Positions 17,779-25,955 of a stretch of DNA of 64,000 nt are shown in pieces. The notes below the pieces were generated by a model. It saw only the letters and a program-made list of their open reading frames with translations, was not told the DNA's origin and made no database searches. Position 1 is the stretch's first letter. Each line of letters begins with the position of its first letter. The stretch comes from Micromonospora sp. NBC_01699 (GTDB lineage Bacteria; Actinomycetota; Actinomycetes; Mycobacteriales; Micromonosporaceae). The translations under genes were made by a program, and so were the position numbers. The DNA is taken from positions 4,464,001 to 4,528,000 of the forward strand of contig NZ_CP109199.1 in the NCBI RefSeq assembly GCF_036250065.1, given 5' to 3'.

Positions 17779-17818
17779 TCGGACCGCGCCGGGGGCTCGC
17801 GTCTCCCGGTCGCGGTCC
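17779..17818. terminator. Hairpin between convergent genes
   Basis: CGGACCGCG pairs with CGCGGTCCG across a 22-base loop, between the amidase stop and the stop of the opposing MFS gene. Probably a shared terminator. Confidence 0.55.
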
Positions 17819-17820
17819 GC

Positions 17821-19155
17821 TCAGCGCAGCGCGCGGTCCAGCGTGTACCGGCGCTGCGAGAGCATCGCCACGACCATCAGCAGCGCGGGGACCAGGCCGA
17901 TCCCGAGCCGGATCATCGTGTGCGCGGACTCCGGCTGCACGACGCCCCCGGTGCCCGCGCCGCTGGCGAGGAAACCGCCGACGGCCAGGCAGGCGGAGTA
18001 GACGTACGGGCCGAGCGCGCCGCCGGTGGCCTCGGCCGCGGTCCACACGCCGGTGTACGTGCCGGCCCGACTGGTGCCGTCGGCGCCACCGGCCCCGATG
18101 ACGTCCGGGACCATCGAGAACGGCAGCAGTTGCATGGCGGCGAACGCGATGCCGAGCACCGCCACCGCGCCGACCAGTACGGGCAGGCCGGCGGCCTTGC
18201 CGAGCGCCAGCACGAGCGAACCGAGCACGAAGGCACCCTGCGCGATGAGCAGGCCCGGCTGCTTGCCGATCCGGCGGGCCACGACGACCCACACCGGGGT
18301 GGCGACCAGTGCCGGGGCGACGAACGCGGCGACCAGCACGGTGGTCAGGCCCGGGCGGCCGAGTTCGTACCGGGCGAAGTAGGGGACGGCGGCCAGCACC
18401 AGGTGGGTGGTGGTCGACATGGCCAGGTAGGAGCCGACCAGCCAGCGGAACTGCGGGTCGCGCAGCGCGACGAGCAGCGTACGCAGGCCGGCCGCGCCGG
18501 GTCCGGAGGTGCTGGCCGGGACCGGGGCGGCCACGGTCAGCCGCCGGGTTCCGGAGATGCCGATCAGCATGGTGACCAGCATCGACGTACCGAGCACGAG
18601 GCCCATCAGGGCGTAGCCGCCACGGGTCGGGTCCGGCCCGCCGGTCAGTATCGGCGCGAGCACGCCGCTGAGCAGGATGCCGACGGTGAGCACCACCATC
18701 CGGAAGCCCATCAGCCGGGTGCGCTCGTGGTATCCGATGGCGAGGTCTGCGGGGGTGGACAGGTAGGGCACCTGGTACGCCGCGAACAGCAGGTTGCCGG
18801 CGACGAAGGCGACGGCGACCCAGGCCGCGGCCGGATTGCCGGTGAGCCCGCCCGGTGCCAGGAACAGCGCGGCGAAGGCCAGCGGCAGGGCGCAACCGGC
18901 CGTCATGAGCAGCCGGCGGTGACCTCGGCGGGCCAGTTCGGCGTCGGACAGCTGCCCGATCCACGGGTGCAGCAGCACGTCGGCGATCTTCGGTAGCAGC
19001 AGGACGAGGCCGGCGACCAGTGGTGCCACGGCCAGCACGTCGGTGAGGAAGTAGAGCAGCAGCAGGCCCGGTACGGTGACCCAGGTGCCCATGCCCAGCG
19101 ACCCGCCGGCGAAGGCCAGCAGGCCGCGACGGGGAAGCCGCGCCGCCTCGTCCAT
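17821..19155 (-). CDS. MFS transporter of the GPH (MelB-like) type
   Basis: A 444-residue permease with about twelve hydrophobic segments. The early motif LLPKIADVLLHPWIGQLSDAE is the loop pattern of the glycoside-pentoside-hexuronide:cation symporter family. The second half repeats the fold (FARYELGRPGLTTVLVAAFV, LLPFSMVPDVIGAGGADGT). ATG 19155 has GAGGAGA upstream; an open frame continues far beyond but is antisense to the TetR gene. It is divergent from a TetR regulator, with an operator-like dyad between them, so it is probably controlled by that repressor and may export the effector or import a glycoside/steroid-like substrate. Confidence 0.85.
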   Translation of the reverse strand: MDEAARLPRRGLLAFAGGSLGMGTWVTVPGLLLLYFLTDVLAVAPLVAGLVLLLPKIADVLLHPWIGQLSDAELARRGHRRLLMTAGCALPLAFAALFLAPGGLTGNPAAAWVAVAFVAGNLLFAAYQVPYLSTPADLAIGYHERTRLMGFRMVVLTVGILLSGVLAPILTGGPDPTRGGYALMGLVLGTSMLVTMLIGISGTRRLTVAAPVPASTSGPGAAGLRTLLVALRDPQFRWLVGSYLAMSTTTHLVLAAVPYFARYELGRPGLTTVLVAAFVAPALVATPVWVVVARRIGKQPGLLIAQGAFVLGSLVLALGKAAGLPVLVGAVAVLGIAFAAMQLLPFSMVPDVIGAGGADGTSRAGTYTGVWTAAEATGGALGPYVYSACLAVGGFLASGAGTGGVVQPESAHTMIRLGIGLVPALLMVVAMLSQRRYTLDRALR

Positions 19156-19183
19156 ACCGTCTCCTCGCCGCGCCGCGGGCATA

Positions 19184-19201
19184 ATCCAACGTTCGCTGGA
19201 T
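19184..19201. promoter_or_regulatory. Operator-like dyad 1 (TetR candidate site)
   Basis: ATCCAACGTTCGCTGGAT is an imperfect 18-bp palindrome with ATCCA/TGGAT arms in the 57-bp gap between the divergent MFS and TetR genes. A second copy with the same arms and the same CGCTGGAT right half lies before the monooxygenase gene at 19905. Confidence 0.6.
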
Positions 19202-19212
19202 AGTAGGGCACG

Positions 19213-19881
19213 ATGGAGCACATGACCACACCCCGACGGGGACCCGGCCGCCCTCGGCGCACCGACCAGCACACCACCCCCGAAATGATCATCGAGATCG
19301 CGGCGGGACTGTTCGCCCGGCGCGGGTTCGACGCGGTCGGCATGCGCGAGGTCGCCGCCGCCTGCGGGGTGGACGTCGCCACCGTGCACCACCACGTGGG
19401 CACGAAGGCGGCGCTGTACGAGGGCTGCTTCGCACGGGTGTTCGCCGCCGAGAGCGTGGTGCTGACCAGGGCGGTGGCCGCCGCCCGGGACGGCCTGGCC
19501 GACGGACCGGAAACGGCCATGGCCGCACTGCACGAGCTGGTCGACGTGTTCGTCGACTTCCTGGAGGACCACCCCGAGACCACCGGACTCTGGCTGCGCC
19601 GCTGGCTGGAACCCGACCGTCACGCCGAGTTGGACGAGCGCTACTCCGCCCCGCTCTACCGGGCCGTCGAGCAGGTGCTGACCGATGCCGACGCGGCCGG
19701 GGTGCTCAGCGAACCCCAGCCCCACCTGGCCGTACGCAGCCTGGTCTGGTCCGTCCACGCCCACGTCGTCGGCCTGCTCGCCGGCGCGGACGGTGCCCGC
19801 CGCCGGCGCGAGTTCCGCACCTTCGCCCACCGCTGGCTCGACCGCATGTACGCCCCTCCCCGACCCCGGCAGGGAACTTGA
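19213..19881 (+). CDS. TetR-family transcriptional regulator
   Basis: A 222-residue repressor. The N-terminal helix-turn-helix is typical: IAAGLFARRGFDAVGMREVA, then CGVDVATVHHHVGTKAALYE. The C-terminal ligand domain is not assignable to a known inducer. ATG 19213 or the in-frame ATG at 19222 (MTTPRRG) could be used. It is divergent from the MFS gene and followed by the monooxygenase and SDR genes. The repeated dyad ATCCA-N8-TGGAT flanks it on both sides, so it probably represses itself, the exporter and the oxidoreductases. Confidence 0.9.
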   Translation: MEHMTTPRRGPGRPRRTDQHTTPEMIIEIAAGLFARRGFDAVGMREVAAACGVDVATVHHHVGTKAALYEGCFARVFAAESVVLTRAVAAARDGLADGPETAMAALHELVDVFVDFLEDHPETTGLWLRRWLEPDRHAELDERYSAPLYRAVEQVLTDADAAGVLSEPQPHLAVRSLVWSVHAHVVGLLAGADGARRRREFRTFAHRWLDRMYAPPRPRQGT

Positions 19882-19904
19882 CGTGGGGCCCGGTCGGGCG
19901 CAAT

Positions 19905-19922
19905 ATCCATCAGACGCTGGAT
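19905..19922. promoter_or_regulatory. Operator-like dyad 2 (TetR candidate site)
   Basis: ATCCATCAGACGCTGGAT, sharing 13 of 18 bases with the dyad at 19184-19201. It is placed 14 bp before the monooxygenase start codon, where a bound repressor would block the transcript. Confidence 0.6.
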
Positions 19923-19935
19923 TTGGGGGGCAGGC

Positions 19936-21285
19936 ATGGAGCCACGGGTCGCCGTGATCGGCGCCGGACCGGCCGGACTGGCCACCCTCAAGGCGCTGGC
20001 CGACCGGGGCGTACCCGCGATCGCCTTCGACGCAGGCACCCGGATCGGCGGGCTGTGGGTGTACGGCGCACCGCACTCCTCGGCGTACCGCACCCTGCAC
20101 CTGAACACCTCGCGGACCCGCACCGAGTTCGCGGACCTGCCCATGCCCACGGACTGGCCGGACTATCCCGACCACACCCGCGTCGCCGAGTACCTGTTGG
20201 ACTACGCGCGGCGGTTCGGCCTGCTGGACGCGGTGCGGCTGCGGCACACCGTCACCGACGTGACCCGCGACGGCGCACGATGGCGGGTCGTCGCCGCCGG
20301 CCCGGACGGCACGACCACGGTGCACGTCGAGGCGGTCGTCGTCGCCAACGGCCACAACAGCCGGCCCAGGCTGCCCTCCCCCGCCTATCCGGGCGAGCTC
20401 ACCGTCGAGCAGTTGCACAGCCACGACTACCGTGACCCCGGCCAGCTCGCCGGGCGGCGGGTGCTGGTTGTCGGCGCCGGCAACTCGGCCGTGGACATCG
20501 CCGTCGACGCCTCCCACGTCGCGCGGAGCACCCTGCTCTCGCTGCGCCGTGGCGTGTGGATCGTGCCCAAGCACCTGTTCGGCCGACCGTCGGACACCCT
20601 CAACGGCGCGCTGGCCCGGCGCCTGCCGTGGCGGCTGCGCCAGCGCGTCAGCCAGACCATGCTGCGCCTTTCCGTCGGCCGTCCGGAGAGCTACGGCCTG
20701 CCCGCGCCGCGACAGGGGTTCCTCCAGGACCACCCCACCCTGTCGGACTCGCTGCTGTCGCGGATCAGCCACGGCGAGATCGGCGTACGGCCCGGTATCG
20801 AACGCTTCGACGGCGACCGGGTCCGCTTCACCGACGGCACCGCCGACCGGATCGACCTGGTGGCCTGGTGCACCGGGTACGACATCCACCTGCCGTTCCT
20901 CGACCCGGCGCTGCTCGGCGAGGGCGCGGACCGGCTCCCGCTGTTCCGGCACGTGTTCCACCGGCAGGCACCCGGCCTGATGTTCGTCGGGCTGATGCAG
21001 TCCACCGGCTCGGCGCTGCCCGTGGTCGAGGCACAGGCCCGGCTCGTCGCCGCACACCTCGCCGGCCGGTACGCGCTGCCCAGCCCGGCCGCGCAGGCCG
21101 CCGACATCGCCGCCGAGCTGCGGGCCGCCCGCGACCGCTGGGGCGAACGCCGCCCCGCCATGCGGGTCGACTTCGACGCCTACCTCGCGTTCGCGGCGAA
21201 GGAACTGGCCGACGGTACGACCCGGGCCCGTCGCGGCCGGGGCGTGCGCTGGCACCGCACCCAAAACGTCCAGGAGGGTCCCTGA
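19936..21285 (+). CDS. Flavin-containing monooxygenase (FMO-type)
   Basis: A 449-residue FAD/NADPH enzyme. The FAD-binding Rossmann motif is GAGPAGLATL near residue 9; the NADPH motif is VVGAGNSAVDIA around residue 180. Between them, YPGELTVEQLHSHDYRDP is a variant of the FMO fingerprint FxGxxxHxxxY/F. The late TGYDIHLPFLD matches the ATG-containing C-terminal motif. Such enzymes oxygenate nucleophilic N or S or perform Baeyer-Villiger reactions. It is co-transcribed with the SDR (TGATG overlap) and probably under the upstream TetR. The substrate is unknown. Confidence 0.85.
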   Translation: MEPRVAVIGAGPAGLATLKALADRGVPAIAFDAGTRIGGLWVYGAPHSSAYRTLHLNTSRTRTEFADLPMPTDWPDYPDHTRVAEYLLDYARRFGLLDAVRLRHTVTDVTRDGARWRVVAAGPDGTTTVHVEAVVVANGHNSRPRLPSPAYPGELTVEQLHSHDYRDPGQLAGRRVLVVGAGNSAVDIAVDASHVARSTLLSLRRGVWIVPKHLFGRPSDTLNGALARRLPWRLRQRVSQTMLRLSVGRPESYGLPAPRQGFLQDHPTLSDSLLSRISHGEIGVRPGIERFDGDRVRFTDGTADRIDLVAWCTGYDIHLPFLDPALLGEGADRLPLFRHVFHRQAPGLMFVGLMQSTGSALPVVEAQARLVAAHLAGRYALPSPAAQAADIAAELRAARDRWGERRPAMRVDFDAYLAFAAKELADGTTRARRGRGVRWHRTQNVQEGP

Positions 21286-22100
21286 TGAGCACCTTCGACG
21301 GCAAGCGCGTCATCGTCACCGGCGCCGACGGCACCTTCGGCCGGCTGCTGTGCGCGCGGCTGGAACTGGCCGGTGCCGGGGTCGTCGGCATCGACCTGCG
21401 CGCGACCAGCGTCGGCACGACCCCGGTCATCGCCTGCGACCTCACCGACGGCGCCGCCGTGCCCGGCGCGGTCACGCGGGCGATCGAGACCCTCGGCGGC
21501 CTCGACCTGCTGGTCAACAACGCCGGTGTCGGCGGGCCCGCCCCGGCCGAGCTACCGCCCGGCGACGCCGCCCGCCGGCAGCTGGAGGTCAACCTGATGG
21601 CGGCGTGGCACACCACCGCCGCGGCCGTCCCGGCCCTGGAACTCAGCCGGGGCAGAATCGTGTTCGTGTCCAGCCGGATGGCCCTGCTGCCGCTCCCGCT
21701 GGCCGCCGGGTACGGCGTCAGCAAGCGCGCCCTGGTCGCGTACGCCGACGCGCTGCGCCTGGAGGTCGGCACCCACATCGGGGTCAGTGTGGTCTACCCG
21801 AGCATGGTCGCGTCGCCGATCCACGACGCCTCCGCCGCGGCCGGCCTGTCCCTGCGGGGCGTCTCCCGGTACGAACCCGTCGAGGGGGTGGTCGACGCGA
21901 TCCTGCGCGCGGCGACCGCGCACAGGGCCCCGCGCGACGTGGCGACCACCGGGCGCGGCCGGGTCGAGCTGTTCCTGGCCCGGCACCTGCCCTCGCTCGC
22001 CGGCGCGATGGTGCGCCGCACCATCGCGCGGCGCATCGCCGCCGGCGACCTGGACCGGGCCCCACTGTCCGAGGGCATGCGCCGCCGCGCGGGCCGCTGA
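21285..22100 (+). CDS. Short-chain dehydrogenase/reductase
   Basis: A 271-residue classical-type SDR. It has cofactor motif TGADGTFG near residue 12, NNAG structural motif, Ser in FVSSRM and the catalytic pair in YGVSK. A longer C-terminal tail of about 40 residues with paired arginines may contact membrane or substrate. Its ATG overlaps the monooxygenase stop, indicating coupled translation; it would reduce or oxidise an alcohol/ketone related to the monooxygenase substrate. Confidence 0.85.
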   Translation: MSTFDGKRVIVTGADGTFGRLLCARLELAGAGVVGIDLRATSVGTTPVIACDLTDGAAVPGAVTRAIETLGGLDLLVNNAGVGGPAPAELPPGDAARRQLEVNLMAAWHTTAAAVPALELSRGRIVFVSSRMALLPLPLAAGYGVSKRALVAYADALRLEVGTHIGVSVVYPSMVASPIHDASAAAGLSLRGVSRYEPVEGVVDAILRAATAHRAPRDVATTGRGRVELFLARHLPSLAGAMVRRTIARRIAAGDLDRAPLSEGMRRRAGR

Positions 22101-22150
22101 CCCGCCGACCGCCGACCGCCGACCGCCGCACGGTGCGCAGGCCGCGAGGA

Positions 22151-22957
22151 TCAGCGCTTCCGGGCTATGCCGCCGGCCATGAGGCGCTCGGCTACGGAAA
22201 GTTCGTGGGTGATGGGGGCCTCCGGCCGCCATTCCGGTAGGGACACCAGGCCCGGCTCGACCATCTCCAGGTCGCCGAAGAAACCCTGAAGTTCGTCCAG
22301 CGTACGGAATCGGCCGGTGCCCAGCACGCTGAGGTAGGTCTCCTCAAGCTCGGCGGCTTCGGGGAAGGACGCGCAGAAGCTGGTCATGAACAGGTGACTG
22401 CCGGCGGGCACGGCGTCCATGTACGCCTTCGCGACGCCCTGCGGGTCCTCGCTGTCGTGCAGGTGGTGCAGGATCCCGACGAGCAGGATGCCGACCGGCT
22501 GGGAGAAGTCGATGAGGCGGTGCACCTCGGGGTCGGCGAGTACGGCCCGGGGGTCCCGCAGGTCGGCCGTGACCACTGTCGTGTTGTCGTTCTCCACGAG
22601 CAGGGCCCGGCCGTGGGCCAGGACGATCGGATCGTTGTCGACGTAGACCACACGGGCCTCGGGCGCCGAGCGCTGTGCCACCTGGTGGGTGTTCTCCCTC
22701 GTCGGCAGCCCGGATCCCAGATCCATGAACTGCCGGATGCCGGCCTGTTCAACCAGATAGCGGACACCCCGGCTGAGCATCTGCCGGTTGTAGGCCGCCA
22801 CCTCGGGGAGCTGTGGCACGATCTTGAGCATCTCCCCGACAACGGCGCGGTCGATCGCGAAGTTGTCCTTACCGCCGAGAACGACATCGTAGGCACGCGC
22901 GATACTCGGTTTCGAGGGGTCGATTCCGACCGAGGTCGACCGGTCCTGCTCCGCCAT
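22151..22957 (-). CDS. SAM-dependent methyltransferase (PF04672/DUF574 family)
   Basis: A 268-residue member of a family abundant in actinomycetes. Typical markers are the N-terminal IDPSKPSIARAYDVVLGGKDN, motif I MDLGSGLPTRENTHQVAQ, VYVDNDPIVLAHGRALL with the acidic SAM ribose contact, and ILLVGILHHLHDSEDP. Natural substrates of most members are unknown. ATG 22957 follows an AGAAGG site. No operon partner is evident. Confidence 0.88.
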   Translation of the reverse strand: MAEQDRSTSVGIDPSKPSIARAYDVVLGGKDNFAIDRAVVGEMLKIVPQLPEVAAYNRQMLSRGVRYLVEQAGIRQFMDLGSGLPTRENTHQVAQRSAPEARVVYVDNDPIVLAHGRALLVENDNTTVVTADLRDPRAVLADPEVHRLIDFSQPVGILLVGILHHLHDSEDPQGVAKAYMDAVPAGSHLFMTSFCASFPEAAELEETYLSVLGTGRFRTLDELQGFFGDLEMVEPGLVSLPEWRPEAPITHELSVAERLMAGGIARKR

Positions 22958-23137
22958 CAATCCTTCTTTCGTGATGTCTCACCGTTGCCGGTTGACGATC
23001 CTAGAGGACTTCCGGCGGCCCGTGGGCCCATGTATCTCCACAGTGGAACGGCCGAGACCACACCGGGCTCGACCAACTCCGATCGCCGACCGCACCGTCC
23101 GAGGCGGCTCCGGCACGAGCACGTGTCGGTCGGTCGG

Positions 23138-24346
23138 CTACAGCTGACCGTGGTTCGGCGGCACGGTGTCACCGATCTCGTACGCGCCGAGGTGGTGGTA
23201 CTTCCAGTCCACGGGATCGTGCACGCTGTGGGTACGGGCGTTGCGCCAGTGCCGGTGCAGGTCCCACCGTTCGTCGGTCGCGCTGGTACCGCAGAGCGCG
23301 AACAGCTCGCTGCCCGCCTCCACGGCCACCTCGCTGGCGAATGCCTTCGCGCCCGCGACGGCCAGGGATCCGGTCGTGGCAGCGGCGGCGTCGACCGGCA
23401 CGAGCCCCACGTTCTCCAGGACCGTCGCCGCGTCGGCCAGGAGTGCTTCCGCGGCCCGTACCCGGGTGGCGAGCCGACCGTAGCGGTGCAGGACGTGCGG
23501 GTCACCGGCCGCCGAATCGGCACCCGCCCGGACCGCCTCGGTGCTGGGCCGTGCGCGGTCGCGCAGGTAGGAGCGGGTGTCGCGGAGCGCGCCGCCGGCG
23601 ATGCCGGCCTCGATCGCGGCGTGCACCAACTGCGCGCGTGCGCCGAGCTGCTGCGGGACCGCGTACGCGGCGGCGTAGTCCAGCACCAGGTCCGGGTCGA
23701 CCGCGACGGCGTCGAGCGTGGTGGTGCCGCTGATCGTCGCCCGCTGACCCATCGTGTTCCAGTCCTGGTCGACGTCGAGTCCGGCCGCGTCGCGGGGCAC
23801 GACGACCAGCGTCAGCCGGCCCTCGTCGTTCAGCGCGCTCACCGCCACCCAGGCCGCCGTCAGCGCGCCGGTGCAGTAGTACTTGCGCCCGTCGAGCCGC
23901 AGCCGACCGCTGTCGTCGGCGGCCAGCCGGGTGGTGAGGTCCTGCGCGTGCCGGCCACCGCGCTCGGCGAGCGCGTTCCCGATCCGTCGGCCGGCGAGCA
24001 CCTCGGCGAAGAGGCGTTTGCGTGCCGCGGCCCCGCCCCAGACGGCGAGGATGTCCACGACGAGGAAGTGTCCCTGCGGTACCTGTGCGATGGCCGGGTC
24101 GACGCTCGCCAGGATCCGGGTGACCTCGGCCAGTGTGCGCGGTCCGAGGCCCGGTCCGCCGTGGTCGGCCGGGACGGTGATGCCGAGCAGACCGGAGCCG
24201 TCGAGGACGGCGAGGACGTCACGGGGTACGACCGAGGCGCCCGCCCGGTCGCGCTCGATCACCCCCGGCGCCAACGTCTGCGCCACGCGGTGCGCTGCCG
24301 CCACCGCGTCGTCGTGAGAACTGAGGTACGCGGCGGCATCGGTCAC
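23138..24346 (-). CDS. SfnB/DszC-like flavin-dependent monooxygenase (acyl-CoA dehydrogenase fold)
   Basis: About 402 residues. It has an acyl-CoA dehydrogenase N-terminal helical domain (LLGITVPADHGGPGLGPRTL), a middle beta-domain (LDGRKYYCTGALTAAWVAVSA) and a C-terminal helical bundle. The end RNARTHSVHDPVDWKYHHLG is characteristic of the SfnB/DszC branch, which uses reduced flavin from a separate reductase to oxygenate sulfur compounds such as dimethylsulfone or dibenzothiophene. The catalytic Glu of true acyl-CoA dehydrogenases is not evident. The start is uncertain: GTG 24346 or ATG 24406. A terminator at 24441-24476 separates it from formate dehydrogenase. Confidence 0.8.
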   Translation of the reverse strand: MTDAAAYLSSHDDAVAAAHRVAQTLAPGVIERDRAGASVVPRDVLAVLDGSGLLGITVPADHGGPGLGPRTLAEVTRILASVDPAIAQVPQGHFLVVDILAVWGGAAARKRLFAEVLAGRRIGNALAERGGRHAQDLTTRLAADDSGRLRLDGRKYYCTGALTAAWVAVSALNDEGRLTLVVVPRDAAGLDVDQDWNTMGQRATISGTTTLDAVAVDPDLVLDYAAAYAVPQQLGARAQLVHAAIEAGIAGGALRDTRSYLRDRARPSTEAVRAGADSAAGDPHVLHRYGRLATRVRAAEALLADAATVLENVGLVPVDAAAATTGSLAVAGAKAFASEVAVEAGSELFALCGTSATDERWDLHRHWRNARTHSVHDPVDWKYHHLGAYEIGDTVPPNHGQL

Positions 24347-24440
24347 CAGCGCACCGTAGCATCGCGATCTCGGCTGCGGCACGACCGGGACGGGACAATT
24401 GATCATGGCCCGAATCACGACCGGCCGACCGCGTCCTCGC

Positions 24441-24476
24441 GGCGGGGTCAGGTCGACCTGGGAATCTGACCCCGCC
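24441..24476 (-). terminator. Terminator after formate dehydrogenase
   Basis: A perfect 11-bp stem GGCGGGGTCAG / CTGACCCCGCC with a 14-base loop, 32 bp past the fdh stop. Confidence 0.75.
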
Positions 24477-24507
24477 GAACGGACGAGCCGGACCCGTCGG
24501 GCCGTCG

Positions 24508-25665
24508 TTACCTGGCGCTGTAGGAGTGCTGGCCGGTGCCGGCGAGACGACCGCCGTCGACGATGAGGTACTCGTCCCGGATGGGCCGGCCCTGGAAGAA
24601 GCATTCGAGGATCTCGCGGGTGCCGGCGGCGTACCGTGCCTGGGCGGTCAGCGAGGTGCCGGAGATGTGCGGGGTCATGCCGTGGTTCGGCATCGTCCGC
24701 CACGGGTGGTCGGCCGGCGCCGGCTGCGGGTACCACACGTCACCGGCGTAGCCGGCGAGCCGGCCGGACTCCAACGCGCGCACGATCGCGTCCCGGTCCA
24801 CGATCTTCCCCCGGGCGGTGTTGATCAGGTACGAGCCGCGCTTCATCTTGCCCAGCAGCGCGTCGTCGAACATGTTCTCGGTCTCCGGGTGCAACGGGCA
24901 GTTGATCGTCACCACGTCGCACACCCGGACCATCGACTCGGCGTCCGGGTGCCAGGTGAGGTTCAGTTCCGCCTCGATCTCCGGGGCCAGCCGGTGCCGG
25001 TCGGTGTAGTGCAGCCCGACGTCGAACGGCTTGAGCCGGCGCAGCACCGCCAGCCCGATCCGCCCGGCCGCGACCGTACCGACCTGCATGGCCTCCAGGT
25101 CGTAGGCACGGGCCGAGCAGTCGGCGATGTTCCAGCCACCGTCGAGAACCCACTGGTACGACGGGAGATAGTTACGGACCAGCGCCAGGGTCATCATGAC
25201 CACGTGCTCGGCCACGCTGATGCTGTTGGAGAAGGTCACCTCGGCGACCGTGATGCCGCGTCCGATCGCGGAGGAGAGGTCGACGTGGTCCGAGCCGATG
25301 CCGGCGGTGATGGCCAGCTTCAGGTTGGGCGCCTTCGCGATGCGTTCCGGGGTCAGGTACGCCGGCCAGAACGGCTGGGAGATGACGATGTCGGCGTCGA
25401 CGAGTTCCCGTTCGAACACCGAATCGGGTCCCTCCTTGTCGGAGGTGACGACGAACGTGTGGCCCAGCGATTCGAGGAAGGAACGCAGCCCCAACTCGCC
25501 GGAAACGCTTCCGAGCAGTTGCCCGGGAAGGAAATCGACCTTCTCGGGACTCGGTACGGTCTGACCGCCGGGGTAGTGGTCGATCTGCGGCAGGGTGTCC
25601 CGAGCGTACGTGGTGGGATAGCCGGTGACCGGGTCGTCGTACAACACGCACAATATCTTCGCCAT
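24508..25665 (-). CDS. fdh: NAD-dependent formate dehydrogenase
   Basis: A 385-residue D-2-hydroxyacid dehydrogenase-fold enzyme oxidising formate to CO2. Features follow the Pseudomonas/Candida FDH subfamily: substrate loop ISQPFWPAYLT, SNSISVAEHVVMM, dinucleotide site VGTVAAGRIGLAVLRRL (AAGRIG variant), Asp-Arg after the second strand (YTDRHRL) giving NAD preference, catalytic Arg in NTARGKIVDRD, and catalytic His in TPHISGTSLTAQARY. ATG 25665 has an excellent GGAGGAG site; the frame is open upstream. Single gene, own terminator. A likely role is formate detoxification or NADH supply; the nearby kynurenine cluster would also release formate. Confidence 0.93.
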   Translation of the reverse strand: MAKILCVLYDDPVTGYPTTYARDTLPQIDHYPGGQTVPSPEKVDFLPGQLLGSVSGELGLRSFLESLGHTFVVTSDKEGPDSVFERELVDADIVISQPFWPAYLTPERIAKAPNLKLAITAGIGSDHVDLSSAIGRGITVAEVTFSNSISVAEHVVMMTLALVRNYLPSYQWVLDGGWNIADCSARAYDLEAMQVGTVAAGRIGLAVLRRLKPFDVGLHYTDRHRLAPEIEAELNLTWHPDAESMVRVCDVVTINCPLHPETENMFDDALLGKMKRGSYLINTARGKIVDRDAIVRALESGRLAGYAGDVWYPQPAPADHPWRTMPNHGMTPHISGTSLTAQARYAAGTREILECFFQGRPIRDEYLIVDGGRLAGTGQHSYSAR

Positions 25666-25869
25666 GGCGGACTCCTCCGGGCTTGTCGAGGGACGGAAAT
25701 GATCAGCGGGCGGCGTACCACGCACGGGCGATGCGTCAGCGCTGGTCCGTTGATTGTTTCGGCGCAATTTCAGCGTGCTGTACCGGTGCCGGCGGGACAA
25801 TGAGCAAGTTCCGAATGGTCGATAGGCGACGCCTATCGACGGCCCCGCCGCGATCACCCACGCGACGAC

Positions 25870-25903
25870 AGACCCCGGGCAGACGGGTCTGTGCCCGGGG
25901 TCT
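25870..25903 (-). terminator. Terminator after the methyltransferase gene
   Basis: A perfect 11-bp stem AGACCCCGGGC / GCCCGGGGTCT with a 12-base loop, about 50 bp past the stop of the gene to its right. The remaining gap to the fdh start presumably holds the fdh promoter. Confidence 0.75.
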
Positions 25904-25955
25904 GGCCCCGGTAGCGGGCGGTCGGCGACGGGACGCGGGTGGCGTACCGGTCCCG

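Noticed and set aside
19156-21264. Extended N-terminus of the GPH-type MFS protein (open frame to 21264)
   Set aside because: The extra part is antisense to the TetR and monooxygenase genes; ATG 19155 has a good ribosome site and begins just before the first helix.
22100-22130. Short CCGACCG tandem after the SDR gene
   Set aside because: A few 7-bp units in a GC-rich gap; no arms or spacing suggesting function.
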